Shown here piece after piece: positions 1 to 9,012 of a stretch of DNA of 64,000 nucleotides (position 1 is its first letter; each line of letters opens with the position of its first letter). The stretch is from NCBI RefSeq assembly GCF_001439685.1, contig NZ_JYLH01000024.1, positions 1-64,000 of the forward strand. The letters are read 5' to 3'. The notes under the pieces are model-generated. The model saw nothing but the letters and a program-made list of their open reading frames with translations. It was not told the DNA's origin and did no database searches. The translations under genes were made by a program, and so were the position numbers. Source of the DNA: Pseudomonas libanensis (GTDB taxonomy: Bacteria; Pseudomonadota; Gammaproteobacteria; Pseudomonadales; Pseudomonadaceae).

Positions 1-229
1 CCCGCTCCCACAGTTTGATTGCGGGGTGTCAGGTAGATTGGCATCGGCTGGCAGGCCGTCATCGCAGGCAAGCCAGCTCCCACATTTGGATCGCGGTGCG
101 TCAGCTAGATCAGCGTCGGCTGTCAGGTCGTCATCGCAGGCAAGCCAGCTCCCACATTTGGATCGCGGTGCGTCAGCTAGATCAGCGTCGGCTGTCAGGC
201 CGTCACGGGAGCAAGCTCCCTCGCCACAG
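1..229. repeat. REP cluster with 72-bp tandem repeat
   Basis: Noncoding repeat block downstream of cysG. A 72-bp unit beginning GTCATCGCAGGCAAGCCAGC occurs at 58-129 and 130-201, and a third partial unit starts at 202. Each unit contains the Pseudomonas REP core (GCAGGCAAGCCAGCTCCCAC). The block ends in a second hairpin type, GGGAGCAAGCTCCC (207-220). Nearly the same block, with only one 72-bp unit, lies at 62354-62510. The left end continues outside the window. Confidence 0.85.
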
Positions 230-275
230 ATTTAGCCTCGTGCCGAAGTTGTGTAGATACCTATGCTTTTAAGGC

Positions 276-1670
276 TCACACCTGAGACTGAGCCCCTTCG
301 AACCATTTGAGCTTCTCGCGCAGTACCACCACCTCACCCACGATCACCAGCGTCGGCGCATGCACTTCATGCTCCGCCACCATACGTGGCAGGTCAGCCA
401 GGGTGCCGGTGAATACGCGCTGGTTGGAAGTGGTGCCCTGCTGGATCAAAGCGGCCGGCGTGTCCGCCGAGCGCCCGTGCTTGATCAACTGCTCGCAAAT
501 GATTGGCAAGCCAATCAAGCCCATATAGAACACCAGGGTCTGCGACGGCCCCACCAGGTCCTGCCAGGGCAGATCCGACGTACCGTTCTTAAGGTGTCCC
601 GTGATAAAACGCACCGACTGTGCATAGTCGCGGTGCGTCAGCGGAATCCCGGCATACGCCGCACAACCACTGGCCGCCGTGATCCCCGGCACCACCTGGA
701 ACGGAATGCCATGGGCCGCCAGCTCCTCGATCTCTTCACCACCCCGGCCAAAGATGAACGGATCGCCACCTTTGAGGCGCAGCACGCGCTTGCCTTGCTT
801 GGCCAGGTCCACCAGTTGCTGGTTGATCTGGGCTTGCGGTACGGCGTGGTCAGCGCGGCGCTTGCCGACGTACACACGTTCGGCGTCGCGACGGCACAGC
901 TCGAGAATCGCCGGCGCCACCAGACGGTCGTAGAGCACCACATCGGCTTGCTGCATCAGGCGCAGGGCGCGGAACGTCAGCAGGTCCGGATCGCCCGGGC
1001 CAGCGCCCACCAGGTAAACCTCACCGGGCGCATGCGGCGGTGCGCCGTTGACCTTGTCGATCAACAGGCGCTCGGCCTCGTCGCCCTGCCCGGCCAATTG
1101 ACGGTCGGCAATCGGCCCCTGGAATACCTCTTCCCAGAACGCCCGGCGTTGCTGCACATCCGGGTACAAACCTTTGACCTGGGCTCGAAAACGCGCCGCC
1201 AACCCGGCCAACTGACCGTAGGTCGAGGGAATCCAGGTTTCCAGCTTGGCCCGGATCAAGCGCGCCAGTACCGGCGCATCGCCGCCACTGGAGACCGCAA
1301 TCACCAAGGGCGAACGGTCGACAATCGCCGGGAAGATCACGCTGCACAAGGCCGGCGCATCCACCACGTTGACCGGTACGCAGCGACGCTTGGCGTCACT
1401 GGACACCTGCGCGTTCAGTGGTTCATCGTCGGTCGCCGCGATGATCAGGGTGCAACCGTCAAGGTCGGCCTCCTGATAACCGCGCAAAATCAGTTCCCCG
1501 CCACTGCCCAGCACCAGCTCGCGCAGCTGGTCTTCGATCTGGGGAGCAACCACCCGCAGCAATGCACCGGCGTCAGCCAGCAGCCGGGATTTGCGCAAGG
1601 CAATCTCCCCGCCACCGACGACCAGCACACGACTGCCGCGCAGGTTATGAAACAGCGGCAGAAATTCCAT
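276..1670 (-). CDS. cysG: Siroheme synthase (multifunctional CysG)
   Basis: Makes siroheme from uroporphyrinogen III for sulfite and nitrite reductases. The 464 residues match the usual length of the fused enzyme. The N-terminal part (about 1-200) is the precorrin-2 dehydrogenase/sirohydrochlorin ferrochelatase, with a Rossmann motif VVGGGEIALRK near residue 20 and the SSGGDAPVLAR segment. The C-terminal part (about 215-460) is the SAM-dependent uroporphyrinogen methyltransferase, with VGAGPGDPDLLTFRAL and RLKGGDPFIFGRGGEE. Its ATG follows the TAA stop of serS directly, so the two are probably translationally coupled. It is the last gene of the minus-strand series starting at ftsK. Confidence 0.97.
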   Translation of the reverse strand: MEFLPLFHNLRGSRVLVVGGGEIALRKSRLLADAGALLRVVAPQIEDQLRELVLGSGGELILRGYQEADLDGCTLIIAATDDEPLNAQVSSDAKRRCVPVNVVDAPALCSVIFPAIVDRSPLVIAVSSGGDAPVLARLIRAKLETWIPSTYGQLAGLAARFRAQVKGLYPDVQQRRAFWEEVFQGPIADRQLAGQGDEAERLLIDKVNGAPPHAPGEVYLVGAGPGDPDLLTFRALRLMQQADVVLYDRLVAPAILELCRRDAERVYVGKRRADHAVPQAQINQQLVDLAKQGKRVLRLKGGDPFIFGRGGEEIEELAAHGIPFQVVPGITAASGCAAYAGIPLTHRDYAQSVRFITGHLKNGTSDLPWQDLVGPSQTLVFYMGLIGLPIICEQLIKHGRSADTPAALIQQGTTSNQRVFTGTLADLPRMVAEHEVHAPTLVIVGEVVVLREKLKWFEGAQSQV

Positions 1671-2951
1671 TTAGCCGATGACCTCAACGCCGCCCATGTA
1701 CGGCTTGAGCACCTCAGGTACACGGATCGAGCCGTCAGCCTGCTGGTAGTTTTCCAGCACGGCCACCAGGGTACGGCCTACGGCCAGGCCCGAACCGTTA
1801 AGGGTGTGCACCAGCTCCGGCTTGCCGGTTTCCGGGTTACGGAAACGCGCCTGCATGCGACGGGCCTGGAAATCACCGCAGTTGGAGCACGACGAGATTT
1901 CGCGGTACTTGTCCTGGCTCGGCACCCACACTTCGAGGTCGTAGGTCTTCACGGCGCTGAAGCCCATGTCGCCGGTGCACAGGGCCAGGACGCGGTATGG
2001 CAGCTCCAGCAGTTGCAGCACGCGTTCGGCATTGGCGGTCAGGCCTTCCAGGGCTTCCATGGAAGTCGACGGCTCGACCACCTGCACCATCTCGACCTTG
2101 TCGAACTGGTGCTGGCGAATCATGCCGCGCGTATCGCGACCCGACGCGCCGGCTTCACTGCGAAAGCATGGGCTGTGGGCAACCAGCTTCAATGGCAATT
2201 GCTTGGCATCGAGGATCTCGCCGGCGACGATGTTAGTCAGCGACACTTCGGCAGTCGGGATCAAGTACAGGTCAGCTTCACCGTCGCGAGTGATCTTGAA
2301 CAGGTCTTCCTCGAATTTCGGCAACTGACTGGTGCCCATCAGCGCCGGCGCCTGGACCAGATACGGGGTGTAGGCCTCTTCGTAACCGTGCTCGCCGGTG
2401 TGCAGGTTGATCATGAACTGCGCCAGGGCACGGTGCATGCGCGCAATCGGGCCGCGCAGCAGGGCAAAGCGTGCGCCGGACATTTTTGCCGCGGTCTCGA
2501 AATCCAGGCCACCGGTCAATTCGCCCAGGGCGACATGGTCCTTGATCTCGAAATCGAAGGCTTTGGGCGTGCCCCAGCGACGTACTTCTACGTTGCCGTC
2601 TTCGTCTTCGCCCACCGGCACGGATTCGTGGGGCAGGTTCGGAATGCCCAGCAGGATCGAATCCAGCTCGGTCTGAATGCCTTCCAGCTCGATCTTGCCC
2701 TCGGACAGCTCAGTGCCCATGCGCTCGACATCTGCCATCAACGGCGCGATGTCTTCGCCGCGCTGCTTGGCCTGGCCGATGAATTTGGAACGCGCATTAC
2801 GCTCAGCCTGCAGTGCTTCGGTGCGGGTCTGGACGGTCTTGCGCTGTTCTTCCAGCGCTTCGATGCGCGCAACATCCAGGGCAAAGCCACGGGATGCCAG
2901 GCGGTCCGCTACGTCCTGAAGGTTGCTACGTAACAGTTTGGAATCGAGCAT
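1671..2951 (-). CDS. serS: Serine--tRNA ligase
   Basis: Charges tRNA-Ser (and tRNA-Sec where present) in the cytoplasm. At 426 residues it is full length. The N-terminal 100 residues form the expected long antiparallel coiled-coil arm (EEQRKTVQTRTEALQAERNARS). Class II motif 2 is FRSEAGASGRDTRGM followed by HQFDKVE. Motif 3 is GSGLAVGRTLVAVLENYQ near the C-terminus. It sits between crcB (15 bp gap) and cysG (no gap) in the same order as in other Pseudomonas genomes. Confidence 0.98.
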   Translation of the reverse strand: MLDSKLLRSNLQDVADRLASRGFALDVARIEALEEQRKTVQTRTEALQAERNARSKFIGQAKQRGEDIAPLMADVERMGTELSEGKIELEGIQTELDSILLGIPNLPHESVPVGEDEDGNVEVRRWGTPKAFDFEIKDHVALGELTGGLDFETAAKMSGARFALLRGPIARMHRALAQFMINLHTGEHGYEEAYTPYLVQAPALMGTSQLPKFEEDLFKITRDGEADLYLIPTAEVSLTNIVAGEILDAKQLPLKLVAHSPCFRSEAGASGRDTRGMIRQHQFDKVEMVQVVEPSTSMEALEGLTANAERVLQLLELPYRVLALCTGDMGFSAVKTYDLEVWVPSQDKYREISSCSNCGDFQARRMQARFRNPETGKPELVHTLNGSGLAVGRTLVAVLENYQQADGSIRVPEVLKPYMGGVEVIG

Positions 2952-2966
2952 GTCGGTCTCTCGTTA

Positions 2967-3341
2967 TCAAAGTTTGGTCAAGGACAGGCCGGCCCAGGTG
3001 GCGAGCAGCCCGCCGAATACGCTGATGCCCAGGTACCCGAAGGCGACCAGGGCCTGCCCGCTTTCCAGCAAGCGCAGCGTATCCAGTGAAAAGGATGAAA
3101 AGGTCGTCAGACCGCCTACAAAGCCGACAATCAAGCCGGCGCGAATTTCAATCGGCACTTCCGGGCGCAACAGGAACCAGCCGTACAACAGCCCGATAAT
3201 CAAACAGCCCACCAGGTTGACCGCCAAGGTCGCCGCATAAAAATGCTTTGGCCACTGGGCGCTGACCCAGGTGCTGGTGGCGAAACGCAATAATGTACCA
3301 GCGATGCCGGCTATGGACACGGCAAGAATCGTCTTGAGCAC
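2967..3341 (-). CDS. crcB: Fluoride ion channel CrcB/FluC
   Basis: Small inner-membrane protein of the CrcB/Fluc family, which as a dual-topology dimer exports fluoride. The 124 residues contain four predicted hydrophobic segments and the family motifs TLLRFATSTW, NLVGCLIIGLLYG and GFVGGLTTFSSFS. The start is GTG (GTGCTCAAG), and its first base is the last G of the rarA TAG stop, a one-base overlap implying coupling. I saw no fluoride riboswitch upstream, as expected for an internal operon gene. Confidence 0.93.
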   Translation of the reverse strand: MLKTILAVSIAGIAGTLLRFATSTWVSAQWPKHFYAATLAVNLVGCLIIGLLYGWFLLRPEVPIEIRAGLIVGFVGGLTTFSSFSLDTLRLLESGQALVAFGYLGISVFGGLLATWAGLSLTKL

Positions 3342-4663
3342 TACTTTCTCCGCTGACGGGGGCTGAGACGGTCGAGTTGGGCCAGATGGTTGAGTTTTTC
3401 ACCGATCTTCAGCTCCAGGCCACGGGGCACCGGCTGGTAGAACGGCTGCGGCGCCAGCTCATCCGGGAAGTAGTCTTCGCCGGCCGCGTAGGCGTCCGGC
3501 TCATCATGGGCATACCGGTACTCATCGCCATAGCCCAGCTGCTTCATCAGCTTGGTCGGCGCATTGCGCAGGTGCAGCGGTACCTCGAGGGAGCCATGTT
3601 CGGCCGCCGCACGCAGGGCCGATTTGAAGCCCATGTACACCGCGTTGCTTTTCGGCGCGCAGGCCAGGTAAGTGATGGCCTGAGCCACCGCCAATTCGCC
3701 TTCCGGGCTGCCAAGACGCTCCTGCACCTCCCAAGCGGCCAGGCACAGGCTCAGGGCGCGCGGGTCGGCATTGCCGATGTCTTCGCTGGCCATGCGCACT
3801 ACGCGGCGTGCCAGGTACAGTGGGTCGCAACCGCCGTCGATCATGCGCGCAAACCAGTACAGCGCGCCGTCCGGGTTGGAGCCGCGTACGGATTTGTGCA
3901 GCGCGGAAATCTGGTCGTAGAAGGCCTCACCGCCTTTGTCGAAGCGCCGGCGCGTATCGCCGAGCAGACTTTGCAGCAGGTCGACGCCAATCTCACCACC
4001 GTCTTCGGCCAGGTCGGAGGCGTTCTCCAGCAGGTTGAGAAAGCGCCGGCCATCGCCATCGGCAGCGCTCAGTAAAATCTTGAAGCCTTCATCGCTGAGG
4101 CTCAGCTGACGCTGGCCCAGCCCCTTGTCTTCGCTCAAAGCGCGCTGCAGCAACTTTCGCATCGCGGTTTCGTCGAGACTCTTGAGCACATAGACCCGTG
4201 CCCGTGACAACAGCGCGTTATTCAATTCAAACGAAGGGTTTTCGGTCGTGGCGCCGATAAAGATCAGCGTGCCGTCCTCGACATAAGGCAGGAACGCATC
4301 CTGCTGCGACTTGTTGAAGCGATGCACTTCGTCGACGAACAGGATGGTGCGCTTGCCGTATTGCCCAGCCTGCTGCTTGGCGACTTCCACCGCCTGGCGG
4401 ATCTCCTTGACCCCGGCCAGCACCGCCGAGACTGTTTCAAAGTGTGCGTCCGAGACTTTCGCCAGCAGCCGCGCCAGGGTGGTCTTGCCCACGCCTGGCG
4501 GGCCCCAGAAAATCATCGAGTGCAGCGCGCCCTGCTCCAGGGCTTCGCGCAAAGGCTTGCCGCGAGCGAGCAGGTGTTCCTGACCGACGTACTCATCCAG
4601 GTTGGTCGAACGCAAGCGCGCGGCCAACGGCTGGGCAATCGGGTCACTTCGAAACAGATCCAT
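3341..4663 (-). CDS. rarA: Replication-associated recombination protein A (AAA+ ATPase)
   Basis: RarA/MgsA clamp-loader-like AAA+ ATPase that acts at stalled forks and single-strand gaps. The 440 residues are the normal length. Walker A is GPPGVGKTTLARLL near residue 55, Walker B is ILFVDEVHRFNKSQQDAFLP, and sensor I is IGATTENPSFELN. The C-terminal oligomerisation domain includes CDPLYLARRVVRMASEDIGNADP. It lies between lolA (27 bp gap) and crcB (1 bp overlap), the usual Pseudomonas arrangement. Confidence 0.97.
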   Translation of the reverse strand: MDLFRSDPIAQPLAARLRSTNLDEYVGQEHLLARGKPLREALEQGALHSMIFWGPPGVGKTTLARLLAKVSDAHFETVSAVLAGVKEIRQAVEVAKQQAGQYGKRTILFVDEVHRFNKSQQDAFLPYVEDGTLIFIGATTENPSFELNNALLSRARVYVLKSLDETAMRKLLQRALSEDKGLGQRQLSLSDEGFKILLSAADGDGRRFLNLLENASDLAEDGGEIGVDLLQSLLGDTRRRFDKGGEAFYDQISALHKSVRGSNPDGALYWFARMIDGGCDPLYLARRVVRMASEDIGNADPRALSLCLAAWEVQERLGSPEGELAVAQAITYLACAPKSNAVYMGFKSALRAAAEHGSLEVPLHLRNAPTKLMKQLGYGDEYRYAHDEPDAYAAGEDYFPDELAPQPFYQPVPRGLELKIGEKLNHLAQLDRLSPRQRRK

Positions 4664-4690
4664 GGGCAGCGTTTGAAACCTCTGGGCAGT

Positions 4691-5314
4691 TTATTCCTGG
4701 ATCACGTCGGCACCCTTTGGGATGTCGAACTTGAACTTGGACGCGGGCACCGGCTGGTTGGCCTTGACCCCGGAAAACAGGATATCGGTGCGCTGGCCGA
4801 CGCTGTCGACCAGGCGCATGTTGTTGATCACGCCGTTGCCGAACGACAGGGACAGCGTGTCAAACAGCGTGTCCTTGGATTTGGGCTTGAGGGTGAACTC
4901 GATGACGTTGCTGGTCTGCTTGGAAGTGATGTCGAAACTGTCGTTGATTTTCGACACGTCACCCGAGAGCAGCAGCGCCGGGGTCTGATTCAGGCGCGGG
5001 TCGAGCTTCTTGATGGTCGCCTGTTGCAGGTCCGGGTCCCACAGGGTGACTTTCTGGCCATCGGAAACGATGGTCTGCTCGGCCTTGCCTTCGGTATGCC
5101 AGTAGAACAAACCAGGACGCTGCACCGCCATTTCACCGGCAGTTTCCTGCAGTTGGGTGCCACCGGCATCCAGGGTCAGCTGCGAGAAACGCGCGGTCAG
5201 GGTCTGGGATTTGTCCAACAGGTTCTTCAGGCTGGCGACGGAAGCCGGGTCAGCATGGGCCGAGACAGCGGTCAGGGCCAGGGCCGGCAACAACAGCATG
5301 CGAATAACGCGCAT
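4691..5314 (-). CDS. lolA: Outer-membrane lipoprotein carrier protein LolA
   Basis: Periplasmic chaperone that carries lipoproteins from LolCDE to LolB. The start chosen is the second ATG (MRVIRMLLLPALALTAVSAHA), because GAGGA lies 6 bases upstream; an ATG four codons earlier is also in frame. This gives 207 residues with a Sec signal peptide cleaved near AHA-DP. The mature protein has typical LolA sequence: LLDKSQTLTARFSQL, GEMAVQRPGLFYWHTE and the C-terminal ASKFKFDIPKGADVI. It is cotranscribed with ftsK upstream and rarA downstream. Confidence 0.96.
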   Translation of the reverse strand: MRVIRMLLLPALALTAVSAHADPASVASLKNLLDKSQTLTARFSQLTLDAGGTQLQETAGEMAVQRPGLFYWHTEGKAEQTIVSDGQKVTLWDPDLQQATIKKLDPRLNQTPALLLSGDVSKINDSFDITSKQTSNVIEFTLKPKSKDTLFDTLSLSFGNGVINNMRLVDSVGQRTDILFSGVKANQPVPASKFKFDIPKGADVIQE

Positions 5315-5340
5315 GGGAGTCCTCATTGAATGGTCAGGGC

Positions 5341-5364
5341 GTGGCGCGTGTTGCCACGCGCCAC
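5341..5364 (-). promoter_or_regulatory. Perfect intercistronic hairpin between ftsK and lolA
   Basis: The 10-base arms are GTGGCGCGTG and its exact complement, with a 4-base loop. Read on the transcribed minus strand the loop is GCAA, a GNRA tetraloop. There is no following T-run, so it is not a classical terminator. A role in mRNA processing or stability is inferred. Confidence 0.6.
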
Positions 5365-5368
5365 GGGG

Positions 5369-7777
5369 TCAGTCGCGCATCTGCCCGGGGGCGATGATTT
5401 CACGCGAGCCGTTGGTGTTCATGGCCGTCACGACGCCGGCGTGTTCCATGGCTTCGATCATGCGGGCGGCGCGGTTGTAGCCGATCTTCAGCTTGCGTTG
5501 TACAGCAGAGATCGAGGCACGACGGCTTTCCAGCACGAAGGCCACCGCTTCGTCGTACAGCGCGTCGGTTTCGGCATCATCGTCGCCACCGCCACTGCCA
5601 CCGTCGAAGCCGCTGCCGGCCTCTTCGACGCCAGCGAGGATGTCATCGTTGTATTCCGGCGCACCGCGCAGTTTCCAGGCTTCGACCACGCGGTGGACCT
5701 CGTCATCGGACACGAAGGCCCCGTGCACGCGGATCGGCAGGCTGGTGCCGGGCGGCATGTAGAGCATGTCACCGTGGCCCAGCAGTTGCTCGGCGCCACC
5801 CTGGTCGATGATGGTGCGCGAGTCGATCTTGCTGGACACCTGGAACGCCATGCGCGTCGGAATGTTGGCCTTGATCAGGCCGGTGATCACATCCACCGAC
5901 GGGCGCTGGGTCGCGAGGATCAAGTGAATCCCGGCGGCACGGGCTTTCTGGGCGATACGGGCGATCAGTTCTTCAACCTTCTTGCCGACGATCATCATCA
6001 TATCGGCGAATTCATCGACCACCACCACGATGGTCGGCAGCTTGGTCAGCAGCGGCGCTTCATCATGGATGCTCTCGCGCTTGTACAGCGGGTCGGTCAG
6101 CGGCGTGCCGGCATCCTGGGCTTCCTTGACCTTGGCGTTGAAGCCCGACAGGTTACGTACGCCCATCTTCGCCATCAGCTTGTAGCGGCGCTCCATCTCG
6201 GCCACGCTCCAGCGCAGGGCGTTGGCGGCGTCCTTCATGTCGGTGACTACCGGGCACAGCAGGTGCGGAATGCCTTCGTAGATCGACAGTTCCAACATTT
6301 TCGGGTCGATCATGATCAGCTTGGCGTCATCCGGCCCGGACTTGAACAGGATCGACAGAATCATTGCGTTCACACCCACCGACTTACCGGAACCGGTGGT
6401 ACCGGCCACCAGCAGGTGCGGCATCTTCGCCAGGTCGGTGATCACCGGCTTACCGCCGATGTCATGGCCGAGGGCCAGGGTAACCGGTGACTTGAAGTTG
6501 TCGTATTCCGGAGTCGACAGCACCTCGGAAAAACGCACGATCTGGCGGTCTTCGTTGGGAATCTCGATACCCACGGTGGTCTTGCCCGGGATCACTTCCA
6601 CCACCCGCACGCTGGTCACGGCCAGGGAGCGCGCCAAGTCTTTGGCCAGGTTGGAAATACGGCTGACCTTCACCCCCGCGGCCGGCTGGATTTCGTAACG
6701 GGTAATCACCGGGCCTGGGTGGATCGAATCCACCGAGACTTCGACACCGAACTCCTTGAGTTTGATTTCCAGCAGGTGGCCGACGGCCGCCAGGGATTCC
6801 GGTGAATAGTTGAGTTGTTTCTTTTCTGCCGGGTCGAGAATCGAGATCGGCGGCAAGGTGCCTTCCACGGCGCTGTCGATGAACAACGGCGCCTGTTTCT
6901 CTTTCTGCACGCGATGGCTGGGTTCCGGCGCCTTGGGCGGTGCCGGCGCGATCACCGGCGGCACCTGCTTCTCGCGGTCCGACATGTGCTTGCTCAGGGC
7001 TTGCTCACGCTCGATCAGGCGCTCCTTGACCTTGGCCTGCTCGCGCCGGTCCGGGGTGCTTGGAGCCACTATTTCGTTGACACGGGTGTCCACCTCGCGA
7101 AGCTGCGCAACCATCTGCTTGCGCTCCACACGGGCGGCCCACCAGCGATTGGCGGCCCCTTGGAACAATTCGAACAGATCAAGGGTGATCTTGCCGGTCA
7201 CGTCCATCACCTTGAACCATGACAGGTCGGTGAAGACCGTGAGGCCGAACAGGAACAGCGCGATGAACATCAGCGTGCTGCCCTGGATGTTAAGGGTTCT
7301 GCGGGCCAGGTCGCCAAGGCTTTCGCCCAGGGCCCCGCCCGCGCCCGCGGGCAGGCCGGTCGGCGCATGGAAGTGAATATGCGCCAGCGCCGCACCCGAC
7401 AGCACCAGGAACACCAGGCCGATCAGGCGCCAGGAGAACAGCCAACCACTCCACTGCCACGGTTCATGGCGCTGGCGGAAGATCTGCCAGGTCTTGATCG
7501 CCAGCAGCAGCGGGAAAATGTAGGCGAAGTAACCCAGGATCATGAACAGGATATCGGCACTGTAGGAACCCACGGGGCCACCGAAATTCTGCACATCATC
7601 GATCTTGCTGTTATGACTCCAGCCCGGGTCGTCCTTGCCGTAGGTGAGCAAGGCCATCATCAGGAACAGGCACAGGGCACCGATGGCAATCAGTGCGCCT
7701 TCCTTGAGTCGATAATGCAGGTGCTGGCGCCAGGCCGGTACGACTGCTGCTTTAGGTGCTGCGGCGGATTTCTTCAA
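5369..7777 (-). CDS. ftsK: DNA translocase FtsK
   Basis: Septal DNA pump that clears chromosome ends and activates XerCD at dif. The 802 residues comprise an N-terminal membrane domain (about 1-200) with several hydrophobic segments (GALCLFLMMALLTYG; DILFMILGYFAYIFPLLLAI; LIGLVFLVLSGAALAHI). A short charged linker (about 210-310, rich in KEKQAP-type residues) follows. The motor has Walker A AGTTGSGKSVGVNAMILS and Walker B VVVVDEFADMM. The C-terminal gamma winged helix, DEAVAFVLESRRASISAVQR, reads KOPS. The linker is short compared with E. coli FtsK. It is the first gene of the minus-strand series. Confidence 0.98.
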   Translation of the reverse strand: MKKSAAAPKAAVVPAWRQHLHYRLKEGALIAIGALCLFLMMALLTYGKDDPGWSHNSKIDDVQNFGGPVGSYSADILFMILGYFAYIFPLLLAIKTWQIFRQRHEPWQWSGWLFSWRLIGLVFLVLSGAALAHIHFHAPTGLPAGAGGALGESLGDLARRTLNIQGSTLMFIALFLFGLTVFTDLSWFKVMDVTGKITLDLFELFQGAANRWWAARVERKQMVAQLREVDTRVNEIVAPSTPDRREQAKVKERLIEREQALSKHMSDREKQVPPVIAPAPPKAPEPSHRVQKEKQAPLFIDSAVEGTLPPISILDPAEKKQLNYSPESLAAVGHLLEIKLKEFGVEVSVDSIHPGPVITRYEIQPAAGVKVSRISNLAKDLARSLAVTSVRVVEVIPGKTTVGIEIPNEDRQIVRFSEVLSTPEYDNFKSPVTLALGHDIGGKPVITDLAKMPHLLVAGTTGSGKSVGVNAMILSILFKSGPDDAKLIMIDPKMLELSIYEGIPHLLCPVVTDMKDAANALRWSVAEMERRYKLMAKMGVRNLSGFNAKVKEAQDAGTPLTDPLYKRESIHDEAPLLTKLPTIVVVVDEFADMMMIVGKKVEELIARIAQKARAAGIHLILATQRPSVDVITGLIKANIPTRMAFQVSSKIDSRTIIDQGGAEQLLGHGDMLYMPPGTSLPIRVHGAFVSDDEVHRVVEAWKLRGAPEYNDDILAGVEEAGSGFDGGSGGGDDDAETDALYDEAVAFVLESRRASISAVQRKLKIGYNRAARMIEAMEHAGVVTAMNTNGSREIIAPGQMRD

Positions 7778-8274
7778 AACGGGTCTTTTCCTGCGCCTTT
7801 AGCGCGTCCATCTGTTGAATGACTGCACATGACTGCTCTATCCCGAGCAGCTGAAAAATGAACGAATGTTGCTGAATCTACTTTTAACACCGGGTGATGG
7901 ATAGGTGAAATGGCGATAACGCCACAATGGCCGCATTGTACGGGTTTGCGTGCGCGATGCCACACACTTGCCCTTCACCCGGCCGACTGGACAATTGCCG
8001 TGTCACAGCCTGTTCAATTTGAGCATGCATTGTCTTTGCTGACAAAGGCTTATGAGCTGTATTTAGCAATCCAGGCAAGCTTGGCAGATGGCCGGCATGC
8101 CTCAGCCCCGATTACGACCACGCCTGATGCACGGAGTTGCAGAAACACCCGCTCATGCTAATCCTGGCCGATACCCTATTCGGGCTGGCCCCCTGGCGCC
8201 GGGTCGACAATAATCAACACTTGCGGGGCAGGCGTTGCCTGCCACTCCCCTCCCCTGCCATAAGCCTGGATGCC
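7778..8274. other. ftsK-aat divergent intergenic region
   Basis: About 500 bp without a credible gene, which should contain the divergent promoters of ftsK and aat. In P. aeruginosa a thioredoxin reductase gene (trxB1) lies between these two genes; no trxB-like coding sequence is visible here. A tight inverted repeat GGCAGGC-GTT-GCCTGCC is at 8227-8243, 31 bases before the aat ATG. Confidence 0.6.
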
Positions 8275-8955
8275 ATGCTGACCTGGTTACAACGCGACAC
8301 CCTGACTTTCCCACCCTTGGCCAAGGCCATGCGCGAACCCAATGGCCTGCTCGCCGCCGGTGGTGACCTGTCGGCCGAACGTCTGATCCAAGCCTATCGC
8401 CATGGCTGCTTTCCGTGGTTCTCCGAAGGCCAGCCGATCCTCTGGTGGTCACCCGACCCGCGTACGGTGATCTTCCCCGACGAACTGCATGTATCACGAA
8501 GCCTGGCCAAACTCTTGCGCCAGCAGCGCTATACGGTGACGTTCGATCAGGACTTCGCAGCAGTCATCCAGGCCTGCGCCGCGCCCCGCGCCTACGCGGA
8601 CGGCACCTGGATCACCGAGGGAATCCAGAGCGCCTATCTGGAGCTGCACAAGCGTGGCTACGCCCATTCCGTCGAGGTGTGGGACCAGGGCGAACTGGTG
8701 GGTGGCCTGTATGGCCTGGCGATGGGCCAACTGTTCTTTGGCGAGTCCATGTTCAGCCGCGCCGACAACGCGTCAAAATTTGGTTTCGCCACGCTCACCC
8801 GCCAATTGCAGGCCTGGGGCTTTGTGCTCATCGACTGCCAGATGCCCAACGATCATCTGCATAGCCTGGGTGCCCGCGCCATACCGCGCAGCGACTTTGC
8901 AGACTTCCTGCGTAAACATTTGGACCAGCCCAGCGCTGGACCGTGGGTTTCCTAG
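8275..8955 (+). CDS. aat: Leucyl/phenylalanyl-tRNA--protein transferase
   Basis: Transfers Leu or Phe from tRNA to N-terminal Arg/Lys of proteins, creating primary N-degrons. The open frame begins earlier (8137), but family alignment supports MLTWLQRDTLTFPPL as the start, giving 226 residues, the usual Pseudomonas length. Recognisable stretches are GLLAAGGDLSAERLI, YRHGCFPWFSEGQPILWWSPDPR, YADGTWITEGIQSAYLELH and the C-terminal LIDCQMPNDHLHSLGA. It is followed by bpt 57 bp downstream, so a tagging pair precedes the clpA-clpS degradation pair. Confidence 0.97.
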   Translation: MLTWLQRDTLTFPPLAKAMREPNGLLAAGGDLSAERLIQAYRHGCFPWFSEGQPILWWSPDPRTVIFPDELHVSRSLAKLLRQQRYTVTFDQDFAAVIQACAAPRAYADGTWITEGIQSAYLELHKRGYAHSVEVWDQGELVGGLYGLAMGQLFFGESMFSRADNASKFGFATLTRQLQAWGFVLIDCQMPNDHLHSLGARAIPRSDFADFLRKHLDQPSAGPWVS

Positions 8956-9012
8956 GCGACATTCGCCCACCTGGCTTACACTTATTTCAAAGCTTTAACC
9001 CGAGGGTTGATC

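Noticed and set aside
1..272. Short overlapping frames in the REP clusters at both ends of the window
   Set aside because: They are tandem translations of the 72-bp repeat and have no independent gene signals.
360..2933. 857-codon open frame on the plus strand across cysG and serS
   Set aside because: It is antisense to two certain genes and reflects GC-rich codon bias; the translation is His/Arg/Gln-rich low-complexity with no domain and no start context.
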